Shown piece after piece: positions 1 through 8,017 of a stretch of DNA of 64,000 nucleotides. The notes beneath the pieces were generated by a model that saw nothing but the letters and a program-made list of their open reading frames with translations, was not told the origin of the DNA and searched no databases. Origin of the DNA: Mycobacterium sp. MS1601 (GTDB lineage Bacteria; Actinomycetota; Actinomycetes; Mycobacteriales; Mycobacteriaceae); assembly GCF_001984215.1 (NCBI RefSeq), contig NZ_CP019420.1:2170001-2234000 (forward strand). Direction: 5' to 3'. The first letter of the stretch is position 1. Every line of letters starts with the position of its first letter. The position numbers and the translations under genes were made by a program.

Positions 1-362
1 ACGGTGTAGGTGCGTCCGTATCCGAGGGGTTCGGCGGGCATCCATTCGGCGCGGTCGCGGGACAGCACGCCGTCGACCACCTTGCCGGATTCGTTGGTCA
101 TCACCACGTCGGTGAGGGTGCCGGAGCTGGCCTTCACCCGGACGGCGTTCACGGGGGCGACGTCGCGCTGGTCGGATGCCGGTTCGATCGTCATGGACAG
201 CGGCTTCGGGGGTGCGACAGCCTCGGGCGCCTGAGTGACCTCCGGCGCAGCCACCGAATCCACCAAACGTGTTGCAGATGAACCAGTTTGGACAGCGGCG
301 ACTGCCACGATCACCAGCCCTACGCCGAAGGCCACCCGATTTCGTCGGCGATCGAAGAACAA
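1..362 (-). CDS. L,D-transpeptidase (LdtB/LdtMt2 type), N-terminal part, cut by window edge
   Basis: Only the N-terminal ~120 residues are inside the window. They read as a short basic cytoplasmic stretch (RRRNR), a hydrophobic export or anchor segment (FGVGLVIVAVAAV), a Pro/Ala/Glu linker, and the start of an Ig-like domain with GTLTDVVMTN and EPLGYGRTYTV, which are hallmarks of the first Ig-like domain of mycobacterial L,D-transpeptidases. This family makes 3->3 peptidoglycan crosslinks in the periplasm with a YkuD-fold catalytic domain, which must lie to the left of the window and cannot be checked. I prefer TTG at 360-362 as start because GGAG sits 7 nt upstream; GTG at 333-335 is the alternative. 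It is transcribed away from the SGNH gene, and the two share a 120-bp intergenic region. Confidence 0.75.
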   Translation of the reverse strand, partial: MFFDRRRNRVAFGVGLVIVAVAAVQTGSSATRLVDSVAAPEVTQAPEAVAPPKPLSMTIEPASDQRDVAPVNAVRVKASSGTLTDVVMTNESGKVVDGVLSRDRAEWMPAEPLGYGRTYT

Positions 363-482
363 GAAACAACTCCGGAGGTCGGTGCACTACGCGGTCGGGG
401 GTACAGCAAGGTCTACGCACCAACATAGTAGGTGGGAACGGACGGTCGCGCGGCCTCGTGACGTGACCGTAGCCTGACCGGT

Positions 483-1139
483 ATGAGCACCAGACGGATC
501 CTGTGTTTCGGCGACTCACTGACGTGGGGATGGATCCCTGTCGAAGAAGGTGTGCCCACCGAGCGGTTCCCGCGTGACGTCCGGTGGACCGGCGTGCTGG
601 CCGACCTGCTGGGCGACCGCTACGAGGTGATCGAGGAAGGCCTGTCGGCGCGCACCACCACCGCCGAAGACCCGGCCGACCCCCGGCTCAACGGTTCGCA
701 GTATCTGCCGTCGTGTCTGGCCAGCCATCTGCCGCTGGACCTGGTGATCCTGATGCTCGGCACCAACGACACCAAGGCGAATTTTGGCCGCACCCCGTTC
801 GACATCGCCACCGGTATGGGAGTGCTTGCCACGCAGGTGCTCACCAGCGCCGGTGGCGTGGGGACCAGCTATCCCGCGCCGCAGGTGCTGATCGTGGCGC
901 CGCCGCCGCTGGGCGAGCTGCCCCACCCCTGGTTTGACCTGGTGTTCTCCGGCGGCCGTGAGAAGACCGCCGAGTTGGCCCGCGTGTACAGCGCGCTGGC
1001 GTCGTTCATGAAGGTGCCGTTCTTCGACGCCGGCTCGGTGATCAGCACCGACGGCGTGGACGGGATCCACTTCACCGAGGCCAACAACCGCGACTTGGGC
1101 GTCGCCCTCGCCGAGCAGGTGCGTGCCCTGCTCGGCTGA
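483..1139 (+). CDS. SGNH/GDSL hydrolase, MsAcT-like acyltransferase/arylesterase
   Basis: A 218-residue SGNH-fold protein that closely resembles, along its full length, the M. smegmatis esterase/acyltransferase MsAcT (about 216 residues), which moves acyl groups from esters to alcohols even in water and also perhydrolyses esters. Visible motifs: ILCFGDSLTWGW with nucleophile Ser12 near the N-terminus, the block III motif MLGTNDTK, and DGIHF with Asp193 and His196, offset by one from the MsAcT triad Ser11/Asp192/His195. There is no signal peptide, so it is cytosolic, probably the octamer typical of the family. A TAGCCT hexamer (470-475) ends 7 nt before the ATG, which suggests leaderless transcription and supports this start. 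The physiological substrate is not known for the family. Confidence 0.93.
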   Translation: MSTRRILCFGDSLTWGWIPVEEGVPTERFPRDVRWTGVLADLLGDRYEVIEEGLSARTTTAEDPADPRLNGSQYLPSCLASHLPLDLVILMLGTNDTKANFGRTPFDIATGMGVLATQVLTSAGGVGTSYPAPQVLIVAPPPLGELPHPWFDLVFSGGREKTAELARVYSALASFMKVPFFDAGSVISTDGVDGIHFTEANNRDLGVALAEQVRALLG

Positions 1140-1169
1140 GCGCCGCCTCGTCGACCCGGCTGGCCGTGT

Positions 1170-2516
1170 CTAGCCCGCGATGCGGATCAGCTTCTTGTTG
1201 ACGAACTCGTCGATGCCGAAGCGGCCGAGCTCGCGGCCGAAGCCGGACCGCTTGACCCCGCCGAACGGGAGCTCGGCGCCTTCGGCACCGACGGCGTTGA
1301 CGAACACCATGCCGGCCTCGATCTTGTCGGCAACGCGCTTTGCCTGCTCGGAGTCGGTGGTGAACACATAGGAGCCCAGCCCGAACGGGGTGTCATTGGC
1401 CAGTTCGATGGCCGCGTCCTCGTCGGCAACCTTGTAGACCGTGGCCACGGGCCCGAACAGCTCTTCCTTGGCAGACGCCTTGTCCGGCGACACCCCGGTC
1501 AGCACGCCGGGCGGGAAGAACGCCCCCTTGCGCTCGCCCACGGAAGTCAGCGTGGCACCGTCGGCCACCACCCGCTGGACCTGTTCTTCGAGCCGCTCTG
1601 CCGCGGCAACCGAGGACAGCGGGGCCAGCCCCTCCGCTTTGGCCAGCACCTTCTGGGTGAACTTGTCGATGAACTCGTCGTAGACGTTCTCGGTGACGAT
1701 GATCCTCTTGGCGGCATTGCAGGCCTGGCCGGTGTTCTCGAAGCGGCCGTCGACGGCGGCCTCCACCGTGGCGTCCAGGTCGTCCGCGGACAGCAGGATG
1801 AACGGGTCGGAACCGCCGAGTTCGAGTACCACCTTCTTCAGGTTCCGTCCGGCGATCTCGGCAACGGCGGCGCCGGCACGCTCGGAACCGGTCAGGGACA
1901 CACCCTGCACCCGCGGATCGGCGATGACCTCGGCAATCTGTTCGTTGGTGGCGTAGACGTTGACGTAGGCCCCCTCCGGATAGCCGGCGTCGAGGAAGAT
2001 CTTCTGCAGCGCAGCCGCGGACTCCGGGCATTGCGGTGCGTGCTTGAGCACGATGGTGTTGCCCAGCACCAGGTTCGGGCCGGCGAAGCGTGCCACCTGG
2101 TAGTAGGGGTAGTTCCACGGCATGATGCCCAGCAGTACACCCACCGGCCCGCGCCGAATCAGCGCGCTGCCTTCACCGTCGAGCAGGTCGATGGGCTCGT
2201 CGGCCAGGAACTTCTCGGCGTTGTCGGCGTAGAACTCATAGATCGACGCGCTGAACTCGACCTCACCCACCGACTGGTCCAGCGGCTTGCCCATTTCGCG
2301 CTGGATGATCGCGCCCAGTTCGTCCTTGCGCTCGTTGTGCAGGTCGGCGACCTTGCGGATGAGCTCGGCCCGCTGCGCGACGGTGGTGGACTTCGACCAC
2401 TCCTTGAAGGCCTTGGCAGCCGATGCCACCGCCGCCTCGATCTGTTCACCGGTTGCGGTGGGGTACTCCTGCACCACGTCACCGGTCGCCGGATCAACAA
2501 CCGCGTACAGACTCAT
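1170..2516 (-). CDS. gabD1: NAD(P)-dependent succinate-semialdehyde dehydrogenase (GabD1-like)
   Basis: A 448-residue aldehyde dehydrogenase superfamily protein, full length for GabD1-type enzymes (about 450-460). It should oxidise succinate semialdehyde to succinate in the cytosol (GABA shunt or variant TCA cycle). Motifs: MPWNYP with Asn135, Lys158 in VLKHA for cofactor binding, LELGGSDPF with general base Glu232, and NTGQACNAAKR with nucleophile Cys266. It ends with FVNKKLIRI, typical of the family. A purine-rich AAGGGCAGG stretch just before the ATG serves as ribosome binding site. It converges with the SGNH gene and diverges from the threonine dehydratase. Substrate choice among semialdehydes is inferred from overall similarity, not from specific residues. 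Confidence 0.85.
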   Translation of the reverse strand: MSLYAVVDPATGDVVQEYPTATGEQIEAAVASAAKAFKEWSKSTTVAQRAELIRKVADLHNERKDELGAIIQREMGKPLDQSVGEVEFSASIYEFYADNAEKFLADEPIDLLDGEGSALIRRGPVGVLLGIMPWNYPYYQVARFAGPNLVLGNTIVLKHAPQCPESAAALQKIFLDAGYPEGAYVNVYATNEQIAEVIADPRVQGVSLTGSERAGAAVAEIAGRNLKKVVLELGGSDPFILLSADDLDATVEAAVDGRFENTGQACNAAKRIIVTENVYDEFIDKFTQKVLAKAEGLAPLSSVAAAERLEEQVQRVVADGATLTSVGERKGAFFPPGVLTGVSPDKASAKEELFGPVATVYKVADEDAAIELANDTPFGLGSYVFTTDSEQAKRVADKIEAGMVFVNAVGAEGAELPFGGVKRSGFGRELGRFGIDEFVNKKLIRIAG

Positions 2517-2661
2517 GCCCTGCCCTTCGTCGTCTTTTCAAGTTTTGGACGCGGATTCTGTACCCCAGACGCCATCTGAGGAACCGAATCCGTCTCCGCT
2601 CCATCCTTCGCCGGAATGCGACGTTGCGCCAGCGCTTGGACAAATCGGGGACAATCCCACC

Positions 2662-3597
2662 ATGCAGCTGGTCACCGTCGACGACATCCGCGCAGCGGCC
2701 GAGCGGATCCGGGAGTCGGTGGTGCGAACCCCGCTGGTCCCCGCGTTGTGGGCCGCCGATCTCTGGCTCAAGCCCGAGAGCCTGCAGGCCATCGGCGCGT
2801 TCAAGGTGCGGGGCGCGTTCAATGCCATCGGCAGCTTGGACCCCGCCGTCCGGGCGCGCGGGGTGGTTGCCTACTCCAGCGGCAACCACGCGCAGGCCGT
2901 CGCCTACGCGGCCGCGCAGTACGGCATCCCGGCGCACATCGTGATGCCGGAGGAGACGCCCAACATCAAGGTCCAGGCCACCCGCGACCACGGTGCCGAG
3001 GTGCTGCTCTGCGGCGCAGGGCAGCGTGAGAAGGTGGCCGCCGAGGTGGTCGAACGCACCGGCGGCGTGCTGGTTCCGCCTTTCGATCACCCCGCGATCA
3101 TCGCCGGGCAGGGCACGGCCGGCTTGGAGATCGCCGAGGACATGCCCGATGTCGAGACCGTGTTGATCCCGGTCAGCGGCGGCGGGCTGGCCTCCGGCAT
3201 CGGGACCACAATCAAGGCGTTGTGTCCACAGGCCAGTGTCTACGGGGTGGAACCGGAGTTGGCCGCCGATGCCGCCGAGAGCCTGCAACTGGGCCGACGG
3301 GTGGAGTGGTCCATCGAGGACCGCAACCGCACCATCGCCGACGGACTGCGGTCGGTGCCGTCGGAACTAACGTTCACGCACCTGCAGCACGTACTCGACG
3401 GCATCATCACCGTCACCGAGGACGAGATCCGCGATGCGGTCCGCGAGCTGGCCTTGCGCGCGCACCTGGTGGCCGAGCCCAGCGGAGCTGTGTCGCTGGC
3501 AGCCTTTCGCAAGTCGTCGATCCCCTTCGGTCGGACCGTCATTGTCGTCTCGGGCGGGAACATCGAGCCGACGCTGCTCAGCGAGATCCTGAGCTGA
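2662..3597 (+). CDS. threonine/serine dehydratase (fold-type II PLP enzyme)
   Basis: A 311-residue PLP enzyme of the threonine ammonia-lyase/serine racemase family, converting L-threonine (or serine) to a 2-oxoacid and ammonia. Near the N-terminus is IGAFKVRGA with the Schiff-base lysine Lys48; SSGNHAQ binds the carboxylate and SGGGLASGIG is the phosphate-binding glycine loop. It lacks the C-terminal ACT regulatory domain of biosynthetic IlvA, so it is the short, catabolic-type or racemase-like form. The reading frame is open further upstream, but that extension lies antisense to the aldehyde dehydrogenase gene; ATG 2662 matches the normal N-terminus (MQLVTVDDIRAAAERI). Confidence 0.88.
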   Translation: MQLVTVDDIRAAAERIRESVVRTPLVPALWAADLWLKPESLQAIGAFKVRGAFNAIGSLDPAVRARGVVAYSSGNHAQAVAYAAAQYGIPAHIVMPEETPNIKVQATRDHGAEVLLCGAGQREKVAAEVVERTGGVLVPPFDHPAIIAGQGTAGLEIAEDMPDVETVLIPVSGGGLASGIGTTIKALCPQASVYGVEPELAADAAESLQLGRRVEWSIEDRNRTIADGLRSVPSELTFTHLQHVLDGIITVTEDEIRDAVRELALRAHLVAEPSGAVSLAAFRKSSIPFGRTVIVVSGGNIEPTLLSEILS

Positions 3598-4002
3598 GCC
3601 CCACAGCCAAGGTGTGATCCTCGTCAATCTGATGTGTCCGTGTGGTTGCCATCACGAAAACAAGATTGCTGGTAGGTAACCGACGCACTGCCCCACAACC
3701 GGCGACGCCGGCATATTCAAGTTATGCAGAGGTTTACCTCGTTAACGTCAATTGATCTGCGTCAATATTCTTTGGACGCTGATTTGGCAATGTTTACCTA
3801 GCTCAACTAGATTCCACATATTTAACGCTATGGTTCGTTTGCTATGGATGCCTACCAGGCTTGGGTCGGAACGAATCTGCACGTTTGCATCCATCTCAAA
3901 AAAACTCTTACCCAGGAATTTTGCTAGTTTCCTTAACGCAACCTGAGATCCGGCTTACGATCTCTCACACAGCCCATCCGTAACTCAAGGGGGACCCCGA
4001 CC
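3598..4002. other. 405-bp AT-rich intergenic region upstream of first acidic-tail gene
   Basis: No gene is supported here; the only open frame (3752-3946) has no ribosome binding site and unlike composition. The stretch from about 3650 to 3960 is much richer in A/T than its surroundings. Three short islands recur at the same distance upstream of the second paralogue: AACGTCAATT (3744-3753, also 5894-5903), CGTTTGCTA (3836-3844, also 5985-5993) and TTTCCTTAACGCAACCTG (3928-3945, also 6076-6093). The last contains the promoter annotated separately. The equal spacing implies that the control region was duplicated together with the gene. Confidence 0.7.
3933..3961 (+). promoter_or_regulatory. predicted promoter of first acidic-tail gene
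   Basis: TTAACG (3933-3938) and TACGAT (3956-3961) are separated by exactly 17 nt, a normal housekeeping sigma-factor layout. Transcription would start near 3968, giving a leader of about 35 nt with an AAGGGGG ribosome binding site (3987-3993). The same arrangement, with identical spacing and an identical 18-bp core, lies before the second paralogue. Confidence 0.65.
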
Positions 4003-5802
4003 ATGCAAATCTCGCTTCGCTCCTACCTGACTGCCGGCGTATCGCTAACTGCAGCCACTGCCATCGCCATGACCCCGCTCGCCATCCCTGCAAACGAGCG
4101 TGCAATCACGATCCCCAACGTGTCGATCTCTGACATCCAGCTGACCGTGACGCCGGCCGAGATCGTCGCGTTCTTCGACAACCTGCAGGACGAACTGGCC
4201 GACTTCAACGCCGGCATCGCCGAGCTTCTCGGGATTCCGGGCGTAACCCTGGCCGACGGCCTGCAACTGGCCATCGACACCAACGAGGAGTTCTTCGCGA
4301 CGCTGAGCGGGCTGACCGACAACCCGAATCTCATCGCGATCCTCGATGCGCTCGAACTCGGCGTCAACGACGGACTCGAGTCTCTTCAGGGCGCCGTGAT
4401 CGATGCCAACTCCAACCTGGTGCTGACCACCCGGAATCTGGCCGATCTGCTGACCAGCACCATCACCGGCTCGCTGTCGAACGTGCTCTCCACGTTCGTG
4501 GGCGTGCTGAACAACCCGCTCGACGTCAGCGCCTACGCCGCTGTGCTGAGCACCGGAGTGGTGGGCACCGGCCAGCTGTTCGCCAGCAACGGACTGTCGG
4601 CGATCCAGGAAGTCGGCGACTCCGGCTTCGACTTCGCCTGGACCGGTTTGGATCTGGCCGACTACCAGATCTACAACGCCCTCTACACCGTGGGCGACCT
4701 GCTGGATGCGACCAGCGCCGCGACCGGTAGCGACCTGATCGTCGCCATCAACGACGCCATCCAGAGCATCACCCTGGCACCCGCCCAGGCCATCCGTGCC
4801 GTTGCCTTCGACACCACGTTCGACGTCCTCGACGGCGCGTGGACCGGATTCGACCAGATCTTGGGCGGCCTGAACAACGGCTACACCTACATCGACCCCG
4901 AGACCGAGGAGGAGATCTTCGTTCCCGGCCTCGTCAGCATCGTCGGTAACTCGCTGCGGCTCGCCATCAATGTGGTGGGCCAGGCCCCGCTGAACCCGGC
5001 CAACTACCTGGAAGCCGGCGGCGTTCTGATCGCCGGCGGCTTCGACGGCTTCAACAGCAGCGTCCGCACCGTCGGCAACGTCGCCCAGATCCCGTTCAAC
5101 GTGGGCATCGAGATCACCGGGGACATCACCCAGACGATCACCGGCCTCACCCTCGGCTTCGCCACCGCGCTCAGCGACATCCTGACCGCGCTGGGAATGC
5201 CTGCCGAAGTCGCGAACCTGCCGGTGGCCCTGGCCGACGGCCTCAACGAGGTGATCGCCGGCGGCGCCGCCGCGTTCGCGGGCGGGCTGGGCATCGCCTC
5301 GGCGCTGATCGAAGGCGGTGCCACCACCGTCATCAACATCTCGAACGACATCGAGCAGGCCATCTTCGGGGTCATCACCGACCCCGATCCCGAAGAGGCT
5401 GCGGGCGCCACCATGCTGTCCGCTCCTGGTGGTGCTTCGACGCAGAAGGTCGCCACCGAGCCGTCCGAGGACCCGGCGCCCGTCGCCGAGGACAACACCG
5501 AGGAGGAGACTCCCGCCGAGGACGCCACCGACGAGGAAGCCCCCGCCGAGGAGGACGCCACCGAGGACGAGGCAGAAGCACCGGCCGACGACGCCACCGA
5601 GGACGATTCCGAAGCCCCGGCCGACGACGCCTCGGCCGACGACGATTCCGACGCCAAGGAAAGCCCGTCCTCTGCCAGCGAGAAGACCGAGCGCGGCACC
5701 AAGAAGGCCGAGCGTGACGCCGAAAAGGCCGAAAAGTCGGACAACAGCAGTTCCAATTCCGGCGGCGGTTCGGACTCCGATAGCGGTTCGGACTCCGAGT
5801 AG
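4003..5802 (+). CDS. exported mycobacterial protein with acidic C-terminal tail, paralogue 1 (GjpA-like porin candidate)
   Basis: A 599-residue protein, first of three tandem paralogues. The N-terminus (MQISLRSYLTAGVSLTAATA) looks like a secretion signal: a basic residue, a hydrophobic core, then Ala-rich with no obvious lipobox. Residues about 45-465 form a mildly amphipathic Ala/Leu/Gly/Asn-rich body with motifs shared by all three copies: SLSNVLS, LNNPL, IAGGFDGFN, ISNDIEQAIFG. From about residue 465 the protein becomes a Glu/Asp/Ala/Pro tail, turning Lys-rich (TERGTKKAERDAEKAEKS) and ending in Ser/Asp repeats. Such proteins are often labelled outer-membrane porin GjpA-like in mycobacteria and Gordonia; that label is from memory and not proven here. 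It has its own promoter and terminator. Confidence 0.85.
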   Translation: MQISLRSYLTAGVSLTAATAIAMTPLAIPANERAITIPNVSISDIQLTVTPAEIVAFFDNLQDELADFNAGIAELLGIPGVTLADGLQLAIDTNEEFFATLSGLTDNPNLIAILDALELGVNDGLESLQGAVIDANSNLVLTTRNLADLLTSTITGSLSNVLSTFVGVLNNPLDVSAYAAVLSTGVVGTGQLFASNGLSAIQEVGDSGFDFAWTGLDLADYQIYNALYTVGDLLDATSAATGSDLIVAINDAIQSITLAPAQAIRAVAFDTTFDVLDGAWTGFDQILGGLNNGYTYIDPETEEEIFVPGLVSIVGNSLRLAINVVGQAPLNPANYLEAGGVLIAGGFDGFNSSVRTVGNVAQIPFNVGIEITGDITQTITGLTLGFATALSDILTALGMPAEVANLPVALADGLNEVIAGGAAAFAGGLGIASALIEGGATTVINISNDIEQAIFGVITDPDPEEAAGATMLSAPGGASTQKVATEPSEDPAPVAEDNTEEETPAEDATDEEAPAEEDATEDEAEAPADDATEDDSEAPADDASADDDSDAKESPSSASEKTERGTKKAERDAEKAEKSDNSSSNSGGGSDSDSGSDSE

Positions 5803-5815
5803 CACCCACCTCACC

Positions 5816-5850
5816 GAACGGGCCCATTCCCGCAGGGAGTGGGCCCGTTT
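5816..5850 (+). terminator. intrinsic terminator after paralogue 1
   Basis: A perfect 10-bp stem, AACGGGCCCA (5817-5826) with TGGGCCCGTT (5840-5849), encloses a 13-nt loop that can itself pair CCC with GGG. It begins 14 nt after the stop codon. Only a short T run follows, as is usual for mycobacterial terminators. Confidence 0.8.
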
Positions 5851-6150
5851 GAGTGCGGCGAGGTCGGATGGCTACTCGCGAATTCTTCTCGCGAACGTCA
5901 ATTACCTTGCTGAAGCGCTTCACTGCCCAGAACTAGCAACTTTGCAGATCGGCTAGAAGCGCACCTAGCCAGCCAAACCCTTTCCGTTTGCTAACTATCA
6001 TCCACCCGGGACGCGAGCCTTGAAATCGCGAAAGCTAGCGCATCGCATTAGCGTCTCAAACTGGGAATTTACCGCTTTCCTTAACGCAACCTGTGAGCTA
6101 ACCTACACTCGTCAACGATTCAGCCCGTTAACTTGAGGACGCTCACACCC
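5851..6150. other. intergenic region upstream of second acidic-tail gene
   Basis: About 300 bp without a supported gene. It carries the same three sequence islands as the region before paralogue 1: AACGTCAATT at 5894-5903 (257 nt before the ATG, versus 259), CGTTTGCTA at 5985-5993 (166 versus 167) and TTTCCTTAACGCAACCTG at 6076-6093 (75 in both). Between the islands the two regions differ, so the islands look selected, probably as promoter and regulator sites. Confidence 0.65.
6081..6109 (+). promoter_or_regulatory. predicted promoter of second acidic-tail gene
   Basis: TTAACG (6081-6086), a 17-nt spacer and TACACT (6104-6109). The -35 and its flanks are identical to those before paralogue 1, while the -10 differs only within the variable TANNNT positions. 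The leader would be about 35 nt with GAGGA (6135-6139) as ribosome binding site. Confidence 0.65.
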
Positions 6151-7929
6151 ATGCAGATCACGGCCCGCTCATACCTGACCGCCGGCATTTCGCTAACTGC
6201 GGCCACCGCTTTGGCCCTCACCCCCATCGCGATCCCTGCAAACGAGCGGGCCATCACCGTTCCGAAGGTGACGACGGCGGACGTCCAGCTGGCGGTAACC
6301 CCGAGCGACGTCATCGAGTTCTTCGACAACCTGCAGTCGGAGATCGCAGCGTTCAACGCGGCCGTCGCGCAGCTTGCGCTGATCCCGAGTCAGAGTGTGG
6401 TCGACGGTCTGCAGGCGGCCATCGATCTGAACAACGATATCTACAACACCCTGATCAGCTCGACTGACAACCTGACGTTGCAGGCGCTGTTCGAAACCCT
6501 GCAGATCAGCACCGACAACAGCCTCCGGTACGTGCGTGATGCGGTCGGATACAACGGCGAGGTCGTCGTCTACTCCCACGAGGAGATCGCCGACCTGCTC
6601 AGTGGCATCGTGACCGGCTCCATGTCGAACGTCCTGGCCGCCGTCGTCGGCGTGCTGAACGACCCGCTGACATTCAGCAACTACGCCAACCTGGTGAATT
6701 CGGGTATCGCCTCGGCGGCGCTGCTGGGTAACAACTCCGGGGAGATCGTCCGCAGCGCCACCGACATCCCCTTCGAGCTCACCTACACCCAGCTTCACCT
6801 GGCCCAGAGTGAGATCAACAACGCATTCCGCACCGTCTCCGGTCTCGTCAACGTCGGGGCGATGGCCACCGGAAGCCAGCTCATCCAAGCTGTCGCCGTC
6901 GCGGTCGAGAGCATCACGCTGCTGCCCGCGCAGCTGGTCGTCAACGCGCCGTTCAGCCTGGCCAACAACACGATCGGCGCGGTGGACGAGGGGCTCACCG
7001 CGATCCTCGACGGCATCGTCGGCTACGACGCCGGCGACGGCCTGCGCGCCCCCGGACTGATCACCATCGCGTCCACGGTGCTCCAGATCGCCGTCACACA
7101 GATCGGCCTCAACCCGCTGGACCCCCAGCGCTATCTCGAGGCGGGCGGTGCCCTGATCGCCGGCGGGTTCGATTCGTTCAACCTCACGGTGGACACCGTC
7201 GGCTCCGTGGCACGCGTCCCGGGCAACTTCGTCTACAACCTCTTCACCCCGGAGCCAGGAACCGAAAGCCTGACGTTCTCGGTGATCCGGATGAACGACC
7301 TCATCGCGAACTCGATCGCCGGCGTCCTGTTCGAACTGGGCCTGCCCGACGACATCGTGAACGTGCCGCGGGTCATCGCCACACAGATCAACAATGTCAT
7401 CACCGCCGGCGCCAACCTGGTGGTCGGTGGCGTCGAGATCGCCGACACCGTGATCGGGGAGACCACCAGCTTCCTGATCACCGTGTCCAACGACATCGAG
7501 AACGCACTCTTCGGCGCCCGTCCGCCACAGCAGGAAGAGAACTTCAGCGCGCTCGCCGCTGCGGCCGACGAATCGGATTCCAAGCCCGCCGACAACCGGT
7601 CAGGTGACGTCGTGCTGGCCGTCGACGACCAGACCGATGAACCGGTCGAAGAAGTCGCCGAAGAGGAAACGCCTGTCGAAGCCGAGGCTCCTGTCGAGGA
7701 AGTGCCGTCCGACGAAGACGTCGATGACACCGAGCCCGTCGACGAGGAGGAGCCGGCGGACGAGGAACCCGCCGAGGACGACACCGCCGCTGACGACGAA
7801 GCCACCGACGATGCTCCTGCCGATGACGCCGGCGCAGACGAGGGCGCCGACGACACCTCGGGAAGCGACGACACGAAGTCCGAGAAGTCCGACACTGCAA
7901 GCACTTCGGACTCCAGCGACTCCGAGTAA
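6151..7929 (+). CDS. exported mycobacterial protein with acidic C-terminal tail, paralogue 2 (GjpA-like porin candidate)
   Basis: A 592-residue paralogue of the gene before it. It keeps the signal-like N-terminus (MQITARSYLTAGISLTAATA), the conserved segment NERAITVPKVTT, and the shared blocks SMSNVLA, LNDPL, YLEAGGALIAGGFDSFN and VSNDIENALFG. The last ~130 residues are an acidic tail of Glu/Asp/Pro/Ala that ends SDSSDSE, like copy 1. A TTG 18 nt upstream is also in frame, but the ATG aligns with the starts of copies 1 and 3. It has its own promoter and terminator, so it is transcribed as a separate unit. Function unknown; the family may form an outer-membrane channel or surface protein, which is inference from naming convention only. 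Confidence 0.85.
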   Translation: MQITARSYLTAGISLTAATALALTPIAIPANERAITVPKVTTADVQLAVTPSDVIEFFDNLQSEIAAFNAAVAQLALIPSQSVVDGLQAAIDLNNDIYNTLISSTDNLTLQALFETLQISTDNSLRYVRDAVGYNGEVVVYSHEEIADLLSGIVTGSMSNVLAAVVGVLNDPLTFSNYANLVNSGIASAALLGNNSGEIVRSATDIPFELTYTQLHLAQSEINNAFRTVSGLVNVGAMATGSQLIQAVAVAVESITLLPAQLVVNAPFSLANNTIGAVDEGLTAILDGIVGYDAGDGLRAPGLITIASTVLQIAVTQIGLNPLDPQRYLEAGGALIAGGFDSFNLTVDTVGSVARVPGNFVYNLFTPEPGTESLTFSVIRMNDLIANSIAGVLFELGLPDDIVNVPRVIATQINNVITAGANLVVGGVEIADTVIGETTSFLITVSNDIENALFGARPPQQEENFSALAAAADESDSKPADNRSGDVVLAVDDQTDEPVEEVAEEETPVEAEAPVEEVPSDEDVDDTEPVDEEEPADEEPAEDDTAADDEATDDAPADDAGADEGADDTSGSDDTKSEKSDTASTSDSSDSE

Positions 7930-7944
7930 TCGGACATAGCACAC

Positions 7945-7976
7945 CGGATGGGCCCGCTCGGGGGCGGGCCCATCCG
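7945..7976 (+). terminator. intrinsic terminator after paralogue 2
   Basis: A perfect 12-bp stem, CGGATGGGCCCG (7945-7956) with CGGGCCCATCCG (7965-7976), and an 8-nt loop. It sits in the short gap before paralogue 3; only about 40 nt separate its end from the next ATG, with no visible promoter there. Confidence 0.8.
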
Positions 7977-8017
7977 TTCATCACCAGCCTCACCACCGAG
8001 CCAGGAACCCCCACACC

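Noticed and set aside
3752..3946. 64-codon frame in the AT-rich region before the first acidic-tail gene
   Set aside because: No ribosome binding site, atypical codons, and it overlaps conserved promoter islands.
4045..5814. 589-codon open frame antisense to the first acidic-tail gene
   Set aside because: It mirrors the sense gene's G+C-rich third positions, gives a low-complexity Gly/Val/Arg product and has no ribosome binding site or family motif.
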